Origin: Aegicerativicinus sediminis
GTDB taxonomy: Bacteria > Bacteroidota > Bacteroidia > Flavobacteriales > Flavobacteriaceae
Length of the DNA: 64,000 bases
Assembly: GCF_015476115.1 (NCBI RefSeq)
Contig: NZ_CP064295.1
Span: forward strand, 924,001 to 988,000
Reading direction: 5' to 3'
The stretch's first letter is position 1. The number at the start of each line of letters is the position of its first letter. Below the pieces are notes generated by a model that saw only the letters and a list, made by a program, of their open reading frames with translations, made no database searches and was not told the DNA's origin. Below, in pieces: positions 17,371-26,798 of the stretch. Position numbers and translations under genes: made by a program.

Positions 17371-18585
17371 TTAGGAAAGCATGGCCTTTGCCTTTTTAAC
17401 TCCCTCAACCAAACTATCTATTTCTTTAAAAGTGTTGTAGAATGCCAAGGAAGCCCTAACGGTTCCAGGGATTTGGTAAAAATCCATAATGGGCTGGGCA
17501 CAATGGTGACCAGTTCTAACGGCAATTCCCATATTGTCTAAAAGTGTACCAATATCATAAGGATGTATGCCATCTATGTTGAAAGATATTACAGAAGTCT
17601 TATTTGATGATGGGCCATATATTTTTAATCCTTCAATTTCCAATAACCTTTCTGTGGCATATTCGAGCAGCTCATGCTCGTAGGTTTCAATTTGTTTAAA
17701 ACCTATTTCAGTCATATATTCTACTGCTTTTCCAAAGGCAATTGCTCCACAGACATTAGGAGTACCGGCTTCAAATTTATGCGGAAGATCGGCGTAAGTA
17801 GTTTTTTCGAATGTAACTGTAGCAATCATCTCACCACCTCCTTGATAAGGGGGCAGCTTATCTAACCAAAACTTTTTACCATAAAGCGCACCAATACCTG
17901 TAGGACCACACATTTTATGACCAGAAACTACATAGAAATCGACATCTAATTTCTGCACATCTGGTTGAATATGAGGGGCGGCCTGAGCACCATCAACTAA
18001 AACAGCAGCATCCGCATTATGTGCCAACTCGATTATTTCTTTGATTGGGTTAATTGTCCCCAATGCATTTGAGACATGGTTAACAAAAACCAATTTGGTT
18101 CGGTTATTCAATAGAGATTTATAGGTGTTCAACTGCAATTCACCTTCCTCTGTTATTGGAATTACTTTTAATATAGCACCAGTCTTTTCGCAAAGCATTT
18201 GCCAAGGAACAATATTACTATGATGTTCCAAAGCAGAAACAATTATTTCATCACCCTCTTTCAGTAACGATTCAAACCCATTGGCCACCAAATTTATGCC
18301 GTGCGTTGTACCTGAGGTAAAAATAATTTCCTCTCTGTGTTCTGCATTAAAATGGTTTTTGAGAATGTCTCGTGCCATTTCAAACGCATCGGTAGCTTTC
18401 TGACTCAAATAATGAACTCCCCTATGGATATTAGCATTATAATTTGAGTAATAATCGACTATTACATCCATAACCTGTTTTGGAGTTTGGGATGTAGCCG
18501 CATTATCTAAATATACCAAAGGTTTCCCATGCACCTTCGTTGAAAGAATCGGGAAATCGTGTCTTATTTTTTCAACGTCGAACAT
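17371..18585 (-). CDS. sufS: Cysteine desulfurase SufS
   Basis: A PLP enzyme that removes sulfur from L-cysteine as a persulfide for cluster assembly. The 404-residue chain has the cofactor Lys224 in VSGHKMCGPTGIGALYG, the catalytic Cys362 in RTGHHCAQPIM (the group II, SufS-type short loop), PLP-contacting SALEHHSNIVPW near 118 and the VDGAQAAPH segment near 198. Length and order match SufS. It partners with SufE, encoded two genes downstream. Confidence 0.96.
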   Translation of the reverse strand: MFDVEKIRHDFPILSTKVHGKPLVYLDNAATSQTPKQVMDVIVDYYSNYNANIHRGVHYLSQKATDAFEMARDILKNHFNAEHREEIIFTSGTTHGINLVANGFESLLKEGDEIIVSALEHHSNIVPWQMLCEKTGAILKVIPITEEGELQLNTYKSLLNNRTKLVFVNHVSNALGTINPIKEIIELAHNADAAVLVDGAQAAPHIQPDVQKLDVDFYVVSGHKMCGPTGIGALYGKKFWLDKLPPYQGGGEMIATVTFEKTTYADLPHKFEAGTPNVCGAIAFGKAVEYMTEIGFKQIETYEHELLEYATERLLEIEGLKIYGPSSNKTSVISFNIDGIHPYDIGTLLDNMGIAVRTGHHCAQPIMDFYQIPGTVRASLAFYNTFKEIDSLVEGVKKAKAMLS

Positions 18586-18623
18586 GGGAATAAATAAATT
18601 TTTGAAAGGTATTGTCTGGTAAA

Positions 18624-19937
18624 TTAAAGGTCAAAACCAATGTTAACCCCTAGCTTATTTGCGATAATTTTATTGATGCGTTGTTTAAGGACAGGAATCT
18701 TTACTGAATTCATAACGTCGTCCGTAAAGGCATACATCAAAAGAGCTTTCGCTTCTTTCGGCGGAATACCGCGACTTCTCAGATAGAACATGGCATCATC
18801 ATCTAACTGACCAATAGTACAACCATGAGAACATTTTACATCGTCGGCAAAAATTTCCAATTGGGGTTTTGTATTAATCGATGCGCTATCGCTTAACAAT
18901 AGATTATTATTAGCTTGAAAAGCATTTGTCTTCTGCGCTATTTTGTCTACAATAATTTTTCCATTGAAAACACCTGTAGATTTTTCATCGAAAATACCTT
19001 TGTAATCTTGGTGACTTTCACAATTAGGTTGTGTATGTTCAACCAACGTATTATGGTCTACATGCTGATTACCTTCTAAAATCGTAACTCCCTTCAATGT
19101 AGAATCTATATTCTCTCCATTTTGGGTGAAATTGAGATTGTTTCTTATCAACTGTCCCCCAAGAGAAAATGTATGCACAGATGCTTGGCTTTGCCTCTTT
19201 TGTTTGATGAAGGTATTATCAATTAAAGATGCATTCTCTTTATCATTCTGAATTTTATAATAATCCACCACAGCCCTTGTAGCAGTAAAAATCTCAGTAA
19301 CACTATTGGTTAGGATAGGGTGCTCTGTTAAACTTTGGTGACGCTCAATAATCTGTACATGCGAATTTTCATCAACAATAACCAAATTTCGCGGTTGTAA
19401 CATTAAAGCCGCTTCATTACCCGTAGCAAAATGGATAATTTGAATTGGTTTTTCAACCAATTTATTCTTGTGTATATGAATAAATGCACCTTCCATTGAA
19501 AATGCAGTGTTTAAAGAAGCAAGACTATCAGAATTGGCAGCTTTATTGAAGTAATGCTCAATAATTGGTCTGTATTTAGGTTTAGTCAATGCAGCTGACA
19601 TTAAGCAAACGTCTATACCATCATGTGTTGTTTGCGATAAATAGGAAGAGTATTTCCCGTCTATAAAAACGATTTTATAGGTATCTATATCATGAAGGAA
19701 ATACTTCTTAACATCCCCATACTCTAAAGCAGGCTCTTGCTTTGGAAATACACTGTAGTCGTATTTCAAAATTTTGTTTAAGCTAGTATACTTCCATGCC
19801 TCATCACGTTTGGTCGGAAAGCCTTTTTCCTCGAACGATTTTATTGCCTTACTTCTAATTTCGTGGACAGGATTGTCTACATCCACTAAATTTTCGAAGG
19901 CCATAAATGATGAAACCAGTTTTTCCTTTAAATCCAT
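18624..19937 (-). CDS. sufD: Fe-S cluster assembly protein SufD
   Basis: SufD is a structural partner of SufB in the SufBC2D scaffold. The 437-residue product shows the N-terminal helical region (FPTKRDEAWKYTSLNKIL near 38) and the right-handed beta-helix core, with the C-terminal signature FADDVKCSHGCTIGQLDDDA near 367 and YLRSRGIPPKEAKALLMYAF. It lies 43 bp after sufC and 38 bp before sufS. Confidence 0.95.
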   Translation of the reverse strand: MDLKEKLVSSFMAFENLVDVDNPVHEIRSKAIKSFEEKGFPTKRDEAWKYTSLNKILKYDYSVFPKQEPALEYGDVKKYFLHDIDTYKIVFIDGKYSSYLSQTTHDGIDVCLMSAALTKPKYRPIIEHYFNKAANSDSLASLNTAFSMEGAFIHIHKNKLVEKPIQIIHFATGNEAALMLQPRNLVIVDENSHVQIIERHQSLTEHPILTNSVTEIFTATRAVVDYYKIQNDKENASLIDNTFIKQKRQSQASVHTFSLGGQLIRNNLNFTQNGENIDSTLKGVTILEGNQHVDHNTLVEHTQPNCESHQDYKGIFDEKSTGVFNGKIIVDKIAQKTNAFQANNNLLLSDSASINTKPQLEIFADDVKCSHGCTIGQLDDDAMFYLRSRGIPPKEAKALLMYAFTDDVMNSVKIPVLKQRINKIIANKLGVNIGFDL

Positions 19938-19980
19938 TTCAACTACTGCTTAAAATTCTTTTATGTTTAATTTGAAACAA

Positions 19981-20733
19981 TTAAACGTTTACCTCATCTT
20001 TAATCCAATCGTAACCTTTAGCCTCTAACTCTAGAGCTAAATCTTTGTCACCACTCTTCACAATTTTACCGTTGTGCAAAACGTGCACAAAATCTGGAAC
20101 GATATAATCCAAAAGTCTTTGGTAATGTGTAATTACAATAACTGCGTTGTCTTTAGAACGCAATTTATTTACACCATTCGCAACAATTCTTAAGGCATCA
20201 ATATCCAAACCAGAATCAGTTTCATCCAAAATTGCCAATTTTGGTTCTAACATGGCCATTTGGAAAATTTCATTTCGCTTTTTCTCACCACCAGAAAAAC
20301 CTTCGTTTAGTGACCTAGAAAGAAACTTACGATCAATGTCTAACAATTCTGATTTCTCACGGATTTTCTTCAACATTTCATTAGCAGGCATATCCTCTAA
20401 ACCCTGTGCCTTACGTGTTTCATTAATGGCAGTTTTCATGAAATTAGTAACGCTAACTCCTGGAATTTCAACAGGGTATTGAAAGGATAGGAAAATGCCT
20501 TTATGAGCTCTTTCTTCTGGAGCCAACTCATCTATATTTTCACCCTCAAACAAGATGCTTCCTTCTTCCACCTCATAATCTTCTTTACCAGCGATTACCG
20601 AAGCCAATGTACTTTTACCTGAACCATTTGGCCCCATTATAGCATGAACTTCTCCTGGATTTACTTCTAGGTTGATACCTCTTAAGATGGCCTTGTCTTC
20701 AACACTAGCGTGTAAGTTGTCTATTTTTAACAT
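19981..20733 (-). CDS. sufC: Fe-S cluster assembly ATPase SufC
   Basis: A soluble ABC-type ATPase that drives shape changes in the SufB-SufD scaffold. The 250-residue protein has Walker [15 protein letters not shown] (~34), Q-loop [14 protein letters not shown], signature [14 protein letters not shown], Walker [17 protein letters not shown] and H-loop [11 protein letters not shown]. The ETDSGLD form is the SufC-specific variant of the D-loop. It lies downstream of the lipoprotein that separates it from sufB. Confidence 0.96.
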   Translation of the reverse strand: MLKIDNLHASVEDKAILRGINLEVNPGEVHAIMGPNGSGKSTLASVIAGKEDYEVEEGSILFEGENIDELAPEERAHKGIFLSFQYPVEIPGVSVTNFMKTAINETRKAQGLEDMPANEMLKKIREKSELLDIDRKFLSRSLNEGFSGGEKKRNEIFQMAMLEPKLAILDETDSGLDIDALRIVANGVNKLRSKDNAVIVITHYQRLLDYIVPDFVHVLHNGKIVKSGDKDLALELEAKGYDWIKDEVNV

Positions 20734-20767
20734 TCAGATTATTTTTTCTATTTAACTATATTTCTTG

Positions 20768-21187
20768 TTAATTTACTATTGCTTCTGCTTTCTCGTCTGG
20801 GTAAACATTAACAATTTCTTCAACTTCAATGCTGTAATCCCATCCTTCTACATTTTCAGCTTTAGGAATTAATTTACCTCGTATTCCAACGCTTATCATA
20901 TCGGTTGGATCAGATTTAAAAGGCTGAACCAAGCTATCCAATTGCCTTATTTTTTCATTAACCACTACCCCATAAACCGTCTGCCCTGTATTCAACACAG
21001 CCGCATTATCAAAATAAAGGAAGTCCCCCGTAAACAAAATCAAACCGTCACTTTGTTTATCGGTCTTATTAATATTTGACTCAGTTAGGTTATCGTCAAT
21101 CAATTTCTCATCATTATCTTCAGATTGTTTGCATCCTGAAATGAATAAAATAACGACAATGATTAAAATGAAATTATGAAACTTCAT
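20768..21187 (-). CDS. Small lipoprotein of unknown function between sufB and sufC
   Basis: A 139-residue lipoprotein: MKFHNFILIIVVILFISGCK with Cys19. The acidic linker that follows (QSEDNDEKLIDDNL) leads into a small beta domain with FTGDFLYFDNAAVLNTGQTV and VGIRGKLIPKAENVEGWDYS. No family is recognised and no Cys remains in the mature domain other than the lipidated one. It is 16 bp from sufB and 34 bp from sufC on the same strand, so it interrupts the usual sufBC pairing. The ATG at 21187 is preferred over a TTG at 21196. Confidence 0.68.
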   Translation of the reverse strand: MKFHNFILIIVVILFISGCKQSEDNDEKLIDDNLTESNINKTDKQSDGLILFTGDFLYFDNAAVLNTGQTVYGVVVNEKIRQLDSLVQPFKSDPTDMISVGIRGKLIPKAENVEGWDYSIEVEEIVNVYPDEKAEAIVN

Positions 21188-21203
21188 GAGGTTCAAAAAT
21201 TAT

Positions 21204-22652
21204 CTATCCAACGGAACCTTCTAGACTGATTTCTAACAATTTTTGGGCTTCCACTGCAAACTCCATTGGCAATTTATTAAGCACTTCCTTGCTAAATCCA
21301 TTAACAATTAAGGCTATAGCTTTTTCTGTATCTATCCCTCTTTGGTTGCAATAAAAAATTTGATCTTCCCCAATTTTACTTGTGGTTGCCTCATGCTCAA
21401 TTCGGGCGCTCTTATTTTTTGCCTCTATATACGGAAAGGTGTGTGCACCACATTCGTTACCCATCAATAAACTGTCACACTGGGAAAAATTACGAGCATT
21501 TTCTGCACGAGAATGAACCTGAACCAAACCTCTGTAGGAATTCTGTGATTTTCCTGCTGAAATACCTTTGCTAATGATTGTTGATTTGGTGTTTTTACCA
21601 AGGTGAATCATTTTTGTACCAGTATCGGCTTGTTGGAAATTATTAGTAACAGCGATAGAATAAAATTCTCCAACTGAGTTATCTCCTTTCAAAACGCATG
21701 AGGGATATTTCCATGTAATGGCAGATCCTGTTTCAACCTGTGTCCAAGAAATCTTTGCGTTCTTTTCGCATAAACCTCTTTTGGTAACAAAGTTGTAAAC
21801 TCCACCCTTACCTTTAGAATCCCCAGGAAACCAGTTTTGTACTGTACTATATTTTATCTCGGCATCATCTAAAGCAATTAACTCCACTACAGCAGCGTGC
21901 AATTGGTTTTCATCACGGCTTGGTGCCGTACAACCCTCTAAGTAGCTAACATAACTTCCCTCATCTGCAATTACCAGTGTACGCTCGAATTGACCTGTAC
22001 CTGCTTGGTTAATCCTGAAATACGTTGAGAGTTCCATTGGGCAACGGACTCCTTTAGGGATATAACAAAAACTGCCATCACTGAATACAGCAGAATTTAA
22101 AGCAGCATAAAAATTATCTTTTTTCGGAACGACACTTCCAATATATTTTTTAACCAATTCAGGGTGTTCCTTAATTGCCTCGGAAATTGAGCAAAATATG
22201 ATGCCTTTTTCCGCCAAGGTTTTTTTAAAGGTTGTAGTTACAGAAACCGAATCAACTACTACATCCATGGCCACGCCAGCGAGACGTTTTTGTTCCTCAA
22301 GGGAGATTCCTAATTTCTTGAATGTTTCAAGCAACTCAGGATCGACCTCATCCAAACTATCTAGTTTTGGTTTTTTGGAAGGTGCGGAATAATAGGAGAT
22401 TGCCTGAAAATCAGGTTTCTTATAACTAACATTTGCCCATTCAGGCTCCATCATTTCAAGCCAACCCCTGAAAGCTTCCAAACGCCATTCGGTCATCCAT
22501 TCTGGCTCTTCTTTCTTCGCAGAAATAGCACGCACAACATCTTCATTAAGTCCAACCGGGAAGGTTTCAGACTCAATGTTTGTGTAAAATCCGTATTCGT
22601 ACTCTTTAGTTTTAAGTTCTTCCCTTAAATCGTCTTCTGTATACTTACTCAT
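21204..22652 (-). CDS. sufB: Fe-S cluster assembly protein SufB
   Basis: SufB is the scaffold on which the nascent Fe-S cluster forms. At 482 residues it is full length. Recognisable parts are the N-terminal [40 protein letters not shown] with a conserved Cys, [20 protein letters not shown] (~235, with the functional Cys of the SufB core), [20 protein letters not shown], and the C-terminal GECAHT-like segment [17 protein letters not shown] with the Cys/His used at the SufB-SufD interface. It follows sufA after 9 bp. Confidence 0.96.
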   Translation of the reverse strand: MSKYTEDDLREELKTKEYEYGFYTNIESETFPVGLNEDVVRAISAKKEEPEWMTEWRLEAFRGWLEMMEPEWANVSYKKPDFQAISYYSAPSKKPKLDSLDEVDPELLETFKKLGISLEEQKRLAGVAMDVVVDSVSVTTTFKKTLAEKGIIFCSISEAIKEHPELVKKYIGSVVPKKDNFYAALNSAVFSDGSFCYIPKGVRCPMELSTYFRINQAGTGQFERTLVIADEGSYVSYLEGCTAPSRDENQLHAAVVELIALDDAEIKYSTVQNWFPGDSKGKGGVYNFVTKRGLCEKNAKISWTQVETGSAITWKYPSCVLKGDNSVGEFYSIAVTNNFQQADTGTKMIHLGKNTKSTIISKGISAGKSQNSYRGLVQVHSRAENARNFSQCDSLLMGNECGAHTFPYIEAKNKSARIEHEATTSKIGEDQIFYCNQRGIDTEKAIALIVNGFSKEVLNKLPMEFAVEAQKLLEISLEGSVG

Positions 22653-22661
22653 TTCTATTTT

Positions 22662-22991
22662 TTAAAGTGAAAAACTTTCTCCACACCCACAGGTTCTGCT
22701 GGCATTAGGATTTTTAAAAACGAAACCTGTACCATTTAACCCTCCGCTATAATCTAAAGTGGTGCCTATTAAGTATAGAAAGCTTTTTTTGTCTACAATT
22801 ATTCTAACCCCGTTATCCTCAAAAACCTTATCTCCTTCTTGTTGAGAGTTATCGAATTTTAAATCATATGAAAGTCCTGAGCAACCACCACTTTTCACAC
22901 CCACTCGCACGAAATCGGTATTACTGTTGAAGCCATCATCCTGCATCAATTCAATAACTTTCTTTTTAGCTGTTTCTGAAACTTTAATCAT
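22662..22991 (-). CDS. sufA: HesB/IscA-type iron-sulfur carrier SufA
   Basis: An A-type carrier that passes assembled clusters to apoproteins. The 109-residue chain has all three ligand cysteines: Cys37 in KSGGCSGLSYDL, and Cys101 and Cys103 in SRTCGCGESFSL. It is the first gene of the suf run and has the only strong promoter of that run about 110 bp upstream. Whether it should be called SufA or ErpA is a matter of context; adjacency to sufB favours SufA. Confidence 0.93.
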   Translation of the reverse strand: MIKVSETAKKKVIELMQDDGFNSNTDFVRVGVKSGGCSGLSYDLKFDNSQQEGDKVFEDNGVRIIVDKKSFLYLIGTTLDYSGGLNGTGFVFKNPNASRTCGCGESFSL

Positions 22992-23096
22992 GTGTTCAAT
23001 TATAACCTTTTGTTTAAAACCCGATTAATAACTTATCGCTTAGTAAATACTAATACTTTAAGATACAATTTATTAAGACAGTTTCTAAATAGTTTG

Positions 23097-23126
23097 CAAA
23101 GATAATTCATTTTAACCTTATTTCAA
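23097..23126 (-). promoter_or_regulatory. Promoter of the suf operon
   Basis: Read on the minus strand: -33 TTG at 23126-23124, a 19-bp spacer, and a perfect -7 box TATCTTTG at 23104-23097. It would start transcription near 23091 and give a leader of about 100 nt before sufA. I see no binding site that I could assign to an iron or oxidative-stress regulator. Confidence 0.65.
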
Positions 23127-23222
23127 GGCATTGTAACATTATCTTAATGAATGACAATATTGCTTTAGGCAATGGAAAACTAAAGGGTTAATTGGATTTC
23201 TGAATTTCAGGTTTCTTAGTAT

Positions 23223-23230
23223 TATCTTTG
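23223..23230 (+). promoter_or_regulatory. -7 promoter box of thiL (nearly leaderless)
   Basis: TATCTTTG is a perfect -7 match ending 4 bp before the ATG at 23235, so the mRNA would be leaderless or nearly so. A TTTC at 23197-23200 is 22 bp upstream as a weak -33 candidate. Confidence 0.5.
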
Positions 23231-23234
23231 CCAC

Positions 23235-24314
23235 ATGATAGAAGATAAAAATCCACAGCGAACTCCTTTAAGTGAAATGGGAGAATTTGGTCTAATAGAT
23301 CACCTTACAAGGAATTTTCAAATCAATAATCCCTCTACATTATTTGGAGTTGGTGACGATGCGGCTATATTAGATTTAAGCGCTGGAGCAACGGTAGTAA
23401 GCACCGATTTATTGATAGAAAATGTCCATTTCGACTTAAGTTACGTACCATTAAAACATCTGGGCTATAAAGCTGTAATGGTTAATCTTTCCGATATCTA
23501 TGCAATGAATGCCAAGGCAACACAGATAACTATATCCATTGCAGTATCAAACAGATTTCCTGTTGAAGCACTGGAAGAGCTTTACTCTGGTATAGAATTG
23601 GCATCTAAGGTATACGGAGTAGATGTGGTTGGCGGAGATACTTCCTCTTCTAATGTTGGAATGATTTTATCTGTTACTGCTATGGGTATAGCCTCTAAAG
23701 ACAAAATAGTGAAACGCTCTGGTGCCCAGGTAAATGATCTGTTGGTTGTTTCTGGCGATATTGGCGGTGCATATTTGGGACTTCAGGTTCTTGAACGCGA
23801 AAAGGAAGTTTTTAAAGTCAATCCTAGAAACCAACCAGATTTAACACCCTATTCTTATATCATAGAACGCCAGTTAAAACCAGAGGCTCGTAAAGATATT
23901 GTGGAACTTCTTGAGAAATTGGATGTTACACCAACCTCAATGATCGATATTAGTGATGGCCTTTCTTCCGAAATAATCCATTTATGCAAAAATAGCAAGG
24001 TAGGGGTTGAACTCTATGAAAATAAAATACCACTAGACCAACAAGTAATCTCAACCTGTGAAGAGTTTAATTTAGACAGTACCACCGTGGCCCTAAGTGG
24101 GGGGGAGGATTACGAATTATTGTTTACTATAAAACAGGATGATTTCCCCAAAATAAAGGGCAATCCAAATTTAACAGTAATTGGATACATAACAGAACCT
24201 AGCAATGGCATGTATTTGGTTACTAGAGGAGAAACAAAGGTGCCAATTATAGCAAGGGGCTGGAATGCGATGACTGGTTCCGAAAAAGAGGAAAATCAAG
24301 AAAATGCGGACTGA
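23235..24314 (+). CDS. thiL: Thiamine-monophosphate kinase ThiL
   Basis: ThiL phosphorylates thiamine monophosphate to the active cofactor thiamine diphosphate. The 359-residue product carries the PurM-like fold markers: GVGDDAAILDLSAGATVVST near residue 38, the STDLLIENVHFDLSY metal site, VGGDTSSSNVGMILSVTAMG near 135, SMIDISDGLSSEIIHLCKNS near 235, and ALSGGEDYELLFT near 288. All are as expected for ThiL. Its last 19 bp overlap the convergent small gene on the other strand. Confidence 0.94.
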   Translation: MIEDKNPQRTPLSEMGEFGLIDHLTRNFQINNPSTLFGVGDDAAILDLSAGATVVSTDLLIENVHFDLSYVPLKHLGYKAVMVNLSDIYAMNAKATQITISIAVSNRFPVEALEELYSGIELASKVYGVDVVGGDTSSSNVGMILSVTAMGIASKDKIVKRSGAQVNDLLVVSGDIGGAYLGLQVLEREKEVFKVNPRNQPDLTPYSYIIERQLKPEARKDIVELLEKLDVTPTSMIDISDGLSSEIIHLCKNSKVGVELYENKIPLDQQVISTCEEFNLDSTTVALSGGEDYELLFTIKQDDFPKIKGNPNLTVIGYITEPSNGMYLVTRGETKVPIIARGWNAMTGSEKEENQENAD

Positions 24315-24532
24315 GTAAACCCAGCAGGATTCCTTCTTACCATTCTACGCGCATAGATATCTTCCAAAATTTTGTTGATTTCGCGATATTTAGGAGTTAG
24401 CTCTGTAAGATGCCCATCTCCATCGGTAGTAAGTTGTTTTTTACAGCATCTACAAGTATATTCTTTAACATGAGAAGTCACCTTTTTTGAAACCTCATAT
24501 TTATGTCCGAAAATATCGCAGAATATCTTCAT
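24296..24532 (-). CDS. Small Cys-rich protein, possible zinc ribbon
   Basis: A 78-residue protein (MKIFCDIFGHKYEVSKKVTS...). It has a CxxH-like start (CDIFGHKY) and a CRCC pair in EYTCRCCKKQLTTDGDG, which could form one metal site, followed by a helical basic tail (KYREINKILEDIYARRMVRR). I do not know its function. An in-frame ATG at 24562 would add ten Ser/Thr/Lys-rich residues; I prefer 24532. It converges with and overlaps thiL by 19 bp. Confidence 0.6.
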   Translation of the reverse strand: MKIFCDIFGHKYEVSKKVTSHVKEYTCRCCKKQLTTDGDGHLTELTPKYREINKILEDIYARRMVRRNPAGFTQSAFS

Positions 24533-24620
24533 GGATGTCTGATTTGAAGTAGATTTTTTCATGACGTTTAGAATTAGGATTTCTAACTTAGGAAATGAAT
24601 TAATAAAACTTGTTAAAAAG

Positions 24621-25400
24621 CTACAATTTTTCGATGAATTGCATTATTTTGTAAGTTATTTCTTTCTTTTCTTCAATAAATCCCATATGCCCGCCTTCGA
24701 GAAGTGAAAAATCAACATTCAGCCGTTCAAGATATTCCCTTTGAATATCAGCACTCAATATTGAATCTTCCTTTCCTAATATTACAAAAGATCTGCTTTT
24801 AAATCGATCCAGAACATGTACTCGGTTCGGTCTATTTTTCATTCCAATTATCGCAGCCACCACATTTTCAACTGACATATTTAACGCATGTGATTGTAAC
24901 TCAGCTATTCTTGAAGCATATTTAAATCTGTTGCTCTCTGAAAATAAAATAGGAATGGCTATAGATAAAAATAAGGGCATATCCTTTTTAACCGCTTCTG
25001 CTGCCCGATCTCGATCCACTTTTTTGGAGGCATTATCCTCTAAGGCAGTGGAATTGATAAGACAGATACCTCTAACTTTTTCTGGATAATTGTCTGCAAA
25101 GGCTAAGGTTACATAACCTCCCATGGAATGACCAAGCACAATTGCCTCCTTAATAGTAAGTCCCTCCAATAATGCAAGTACGGCTTCAGCCATTAGATCC
25201 ATCGTATGGACATCAGCTACCGAACCAGTATCACCATGACCCAAAAGATCGATTAAAATAACTTTATATTTAGAAGTAAGTGTTTCGGATAAGTCCTTCC
25301 AGATAGACATATCCTCTAAAAAGCCATGGAGAAAAACCAAGGCCGGTCCTTCTCCATGTACCCAATAATGTATTTCTGCACCTTTGAAATTGATTGTCAT
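24621..25400 (-). CDS. Alpha/beta hydrolase
   Basis: A 259-residue alpha/beta-hydrolase-fold enzyme, cytoplasmic. The oxyanion strand VFLHGFLEDMSIW lies at 22-34, the nucleophile Ser92 in LGHSMGGYV, the acidic residue probably in VILGKEDSIL near 213 and the His in LLEGGHMGFIEEKKE near 236. A MhpC/YbfF-like esterase is the nearest general description. Substrate is unknown. It begins 6 bp after aminopeptidase P and is probably co-transcribed with it. Confidence 0.85.
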   Translation of the reverse strand: MTINFKGAEIHYWVHGEGPALVFLHGFLEDMSIWKDLSETLTSKYKVILIDLLGHGDTGSVADVHTMDLMAEAVLALLEGLTIKEAIVLGHSMGGYVTLAFADNYPEKVRGICLINSTALEDNASKKVDRDRAAEAVKKDMPLFLSIAIPILFSESNRFKYASRIAELQSHALNMSVENVVAAIIGMKNRPNRVHVLDRFKSRSFVILGKEDSILSADIQREYLERLNVDFSLLEGGHMGFIEEKKEITYKIMQFIEKL

Positions 25401-25406
25401 AAATTT

Positions 25407-26699
25407 CTATGAATTCATCATGTCTTCAATTTCCTCAACTTCTATAGGAATATTACGCATTAAATTGAATGGCTCTCCAGTTGATTGTATGACTACATCA
25501 TCCTCTAGGCGAATACCAAATCCTTCTTTTGGAATATAAATCCCAGGCTCAACAGTAAATACCATATTCGCCTCCATAGGCTCATGCAACAAACCATAAT
25601 CATGTGTGTCTAGCCCCATATGATGTGATGTGCCATGCATAAAATACTTTTTGTAGGCAGGCCAATCAGGATTTTCATTTTGAACATCAGCCTTATCAAG
25701 CAACCCTAATCCTAGCAATTCACTTGTCATCATTTTACCGACCTCTACGTGATATTCAGCCCAATCCGTACTAGGAACCAACATTTTTGTCGCTTCATTC
25801 TTTACCCTCAACACCGCGTTATAAACTTCTTTCTGCCTTGCAGAAAATTTACCTGAAACTGGAATGGTTCGCGTCATATCGCTACTATAATTACCATATT
25901 CGGCACCAACATCAAGGAGCAATAAATCCCCCGCTTTACATTGTTGGTTATTTTGCACATAATGAAGAACATTAGCGTTATTCCCAGATGCGATTATTGG
26001 TGTATAGGCAAAGCCCTTGGATCTATTTCGTATAAACTCATGCAAGAATTCCGCCTCGATTTCAAATTCCCAAACACCTGGCCTCACAAAATCTAAAATC
26101 CGTCTGAATCCTTTATTAGTAATATCGCAAGCTTGCTGAATCACGTCAATTTCAAGGGGATCCTTTATAGATCGCAAATGCTGGAGTATAGGATTACTCT
26201 TTGCAACGTTGTGTGCTGGGTAAGTTTCCTTAAGCCATTTTATAAACCTTGCCTCTCGTGTTTCTGTTTCAACGCTAGACCTGTAATGCTCATTGGTATT
26301 TAAATAAACCGTTTCACATTGCGTCATCATCTCAAAAAAGATCTTTTGAAAATCTTTTAACCAATAAACTGTTTCTATTCCGCTTAATTGAGTGGCCGCT
26401 TCCTTAGTAAGTTTCTCACCTTCCCAAATTGCAATATGTTCATTGGTTTCCCTAACGAATAATACCTCCTTGTGTTTGGCCTTGGGGCAATCTGGAAAAA
26501 TAACCAATATGCTCTCCTCCTGATCTACTCCGCTTAAATATAGAATATCTCGATGTTGCTGAAAAGGCATTGTGCTATCGGCACTTATGGGATATATATC
26601 ATTAGAATTAAAAACCGCAAGGCTATTCGCCTTCATTCTGGCGGCAAAATTGTTTCGGTTCTTAATGTAGAAACTCTTTTCTATGGGTGTATATTTCAT
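25407..26699 (-). CDS. pepP: Xaa-Pro aminopeptidase P (family M24B)
   Basis: A metallopeptidase that removes an N-terminal residue preceding proline. Its 430 residues comprise the creatinase-like N-terminal domain (FQQHRDILYLSGVDQEESIL) and the pita-bread catalytic domain with the five metal ligands visible: LLLDVGAEYGNYSSDMTRTI (two Asp), HGTSHHMGLDTHD (His), FTVEPGIYI (Glu) and IRLEDDVVI (Glu). It has no signal peptide, so it acts in the cytoplasm. Confidence 0.93.
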   Translation of the reverse strand: MKYTPIEKSFYIKNRNNFAARMKANSLAVFNSNDIYPISADSTMPFQQHRDILYLSGVDQEESILVIFPDCPKAKHKEVLFVRETNEHIAIWEGEKLTKEAATQLSGIETVYWLKDFQKIFFEMMTQCETVYLNTNEHYRSSVETETREARFIKWLKETYPAHNVAKSNPILQHLRSIKDPLEIDVIQQACDITNKGFRRILDFVRPGVWEFEIEAEFLHEFIRNRSKGFAYTPIIASGNNANVLHYVQNNQQCKAGDLLLLDVGAEYGNYSSDMTRTIPVSGKFSARQKEVYNAVLRVKNEATKMLVPSTDWAEYHVEVGKMMTSELLGLGLLDKADVQNENPDWPAYKKYFMHGTSHHMGLDTHDYGLLHEPMEANMVFTVEPGIYIPKEGFGIRLEDDVVIQSTGEPFNLMRNIPIEVEEIEDMMNS

Positions 26700-26759
26700 T
26701 GTAAAAATTTTGCATAAAGTTAAATAGAATTGAATCCTTTATCAAAAAAGTAAAAAAAG

Positions 26760-26767
26760 TATATTTG
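26760..26767 (+). promoter_or_regulatory. -7 promoter box before the matrixin-like protease
   Basis: TATATTTG, a perfect -7 match, lies 31 bp before the ATG at 26799. A -33 box at normal spacing is not clear. Confidence 0.45.
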
Positions 26768-26798
26768 TCAAAATTGCTTAACTTATTTTCAAGTGTTT

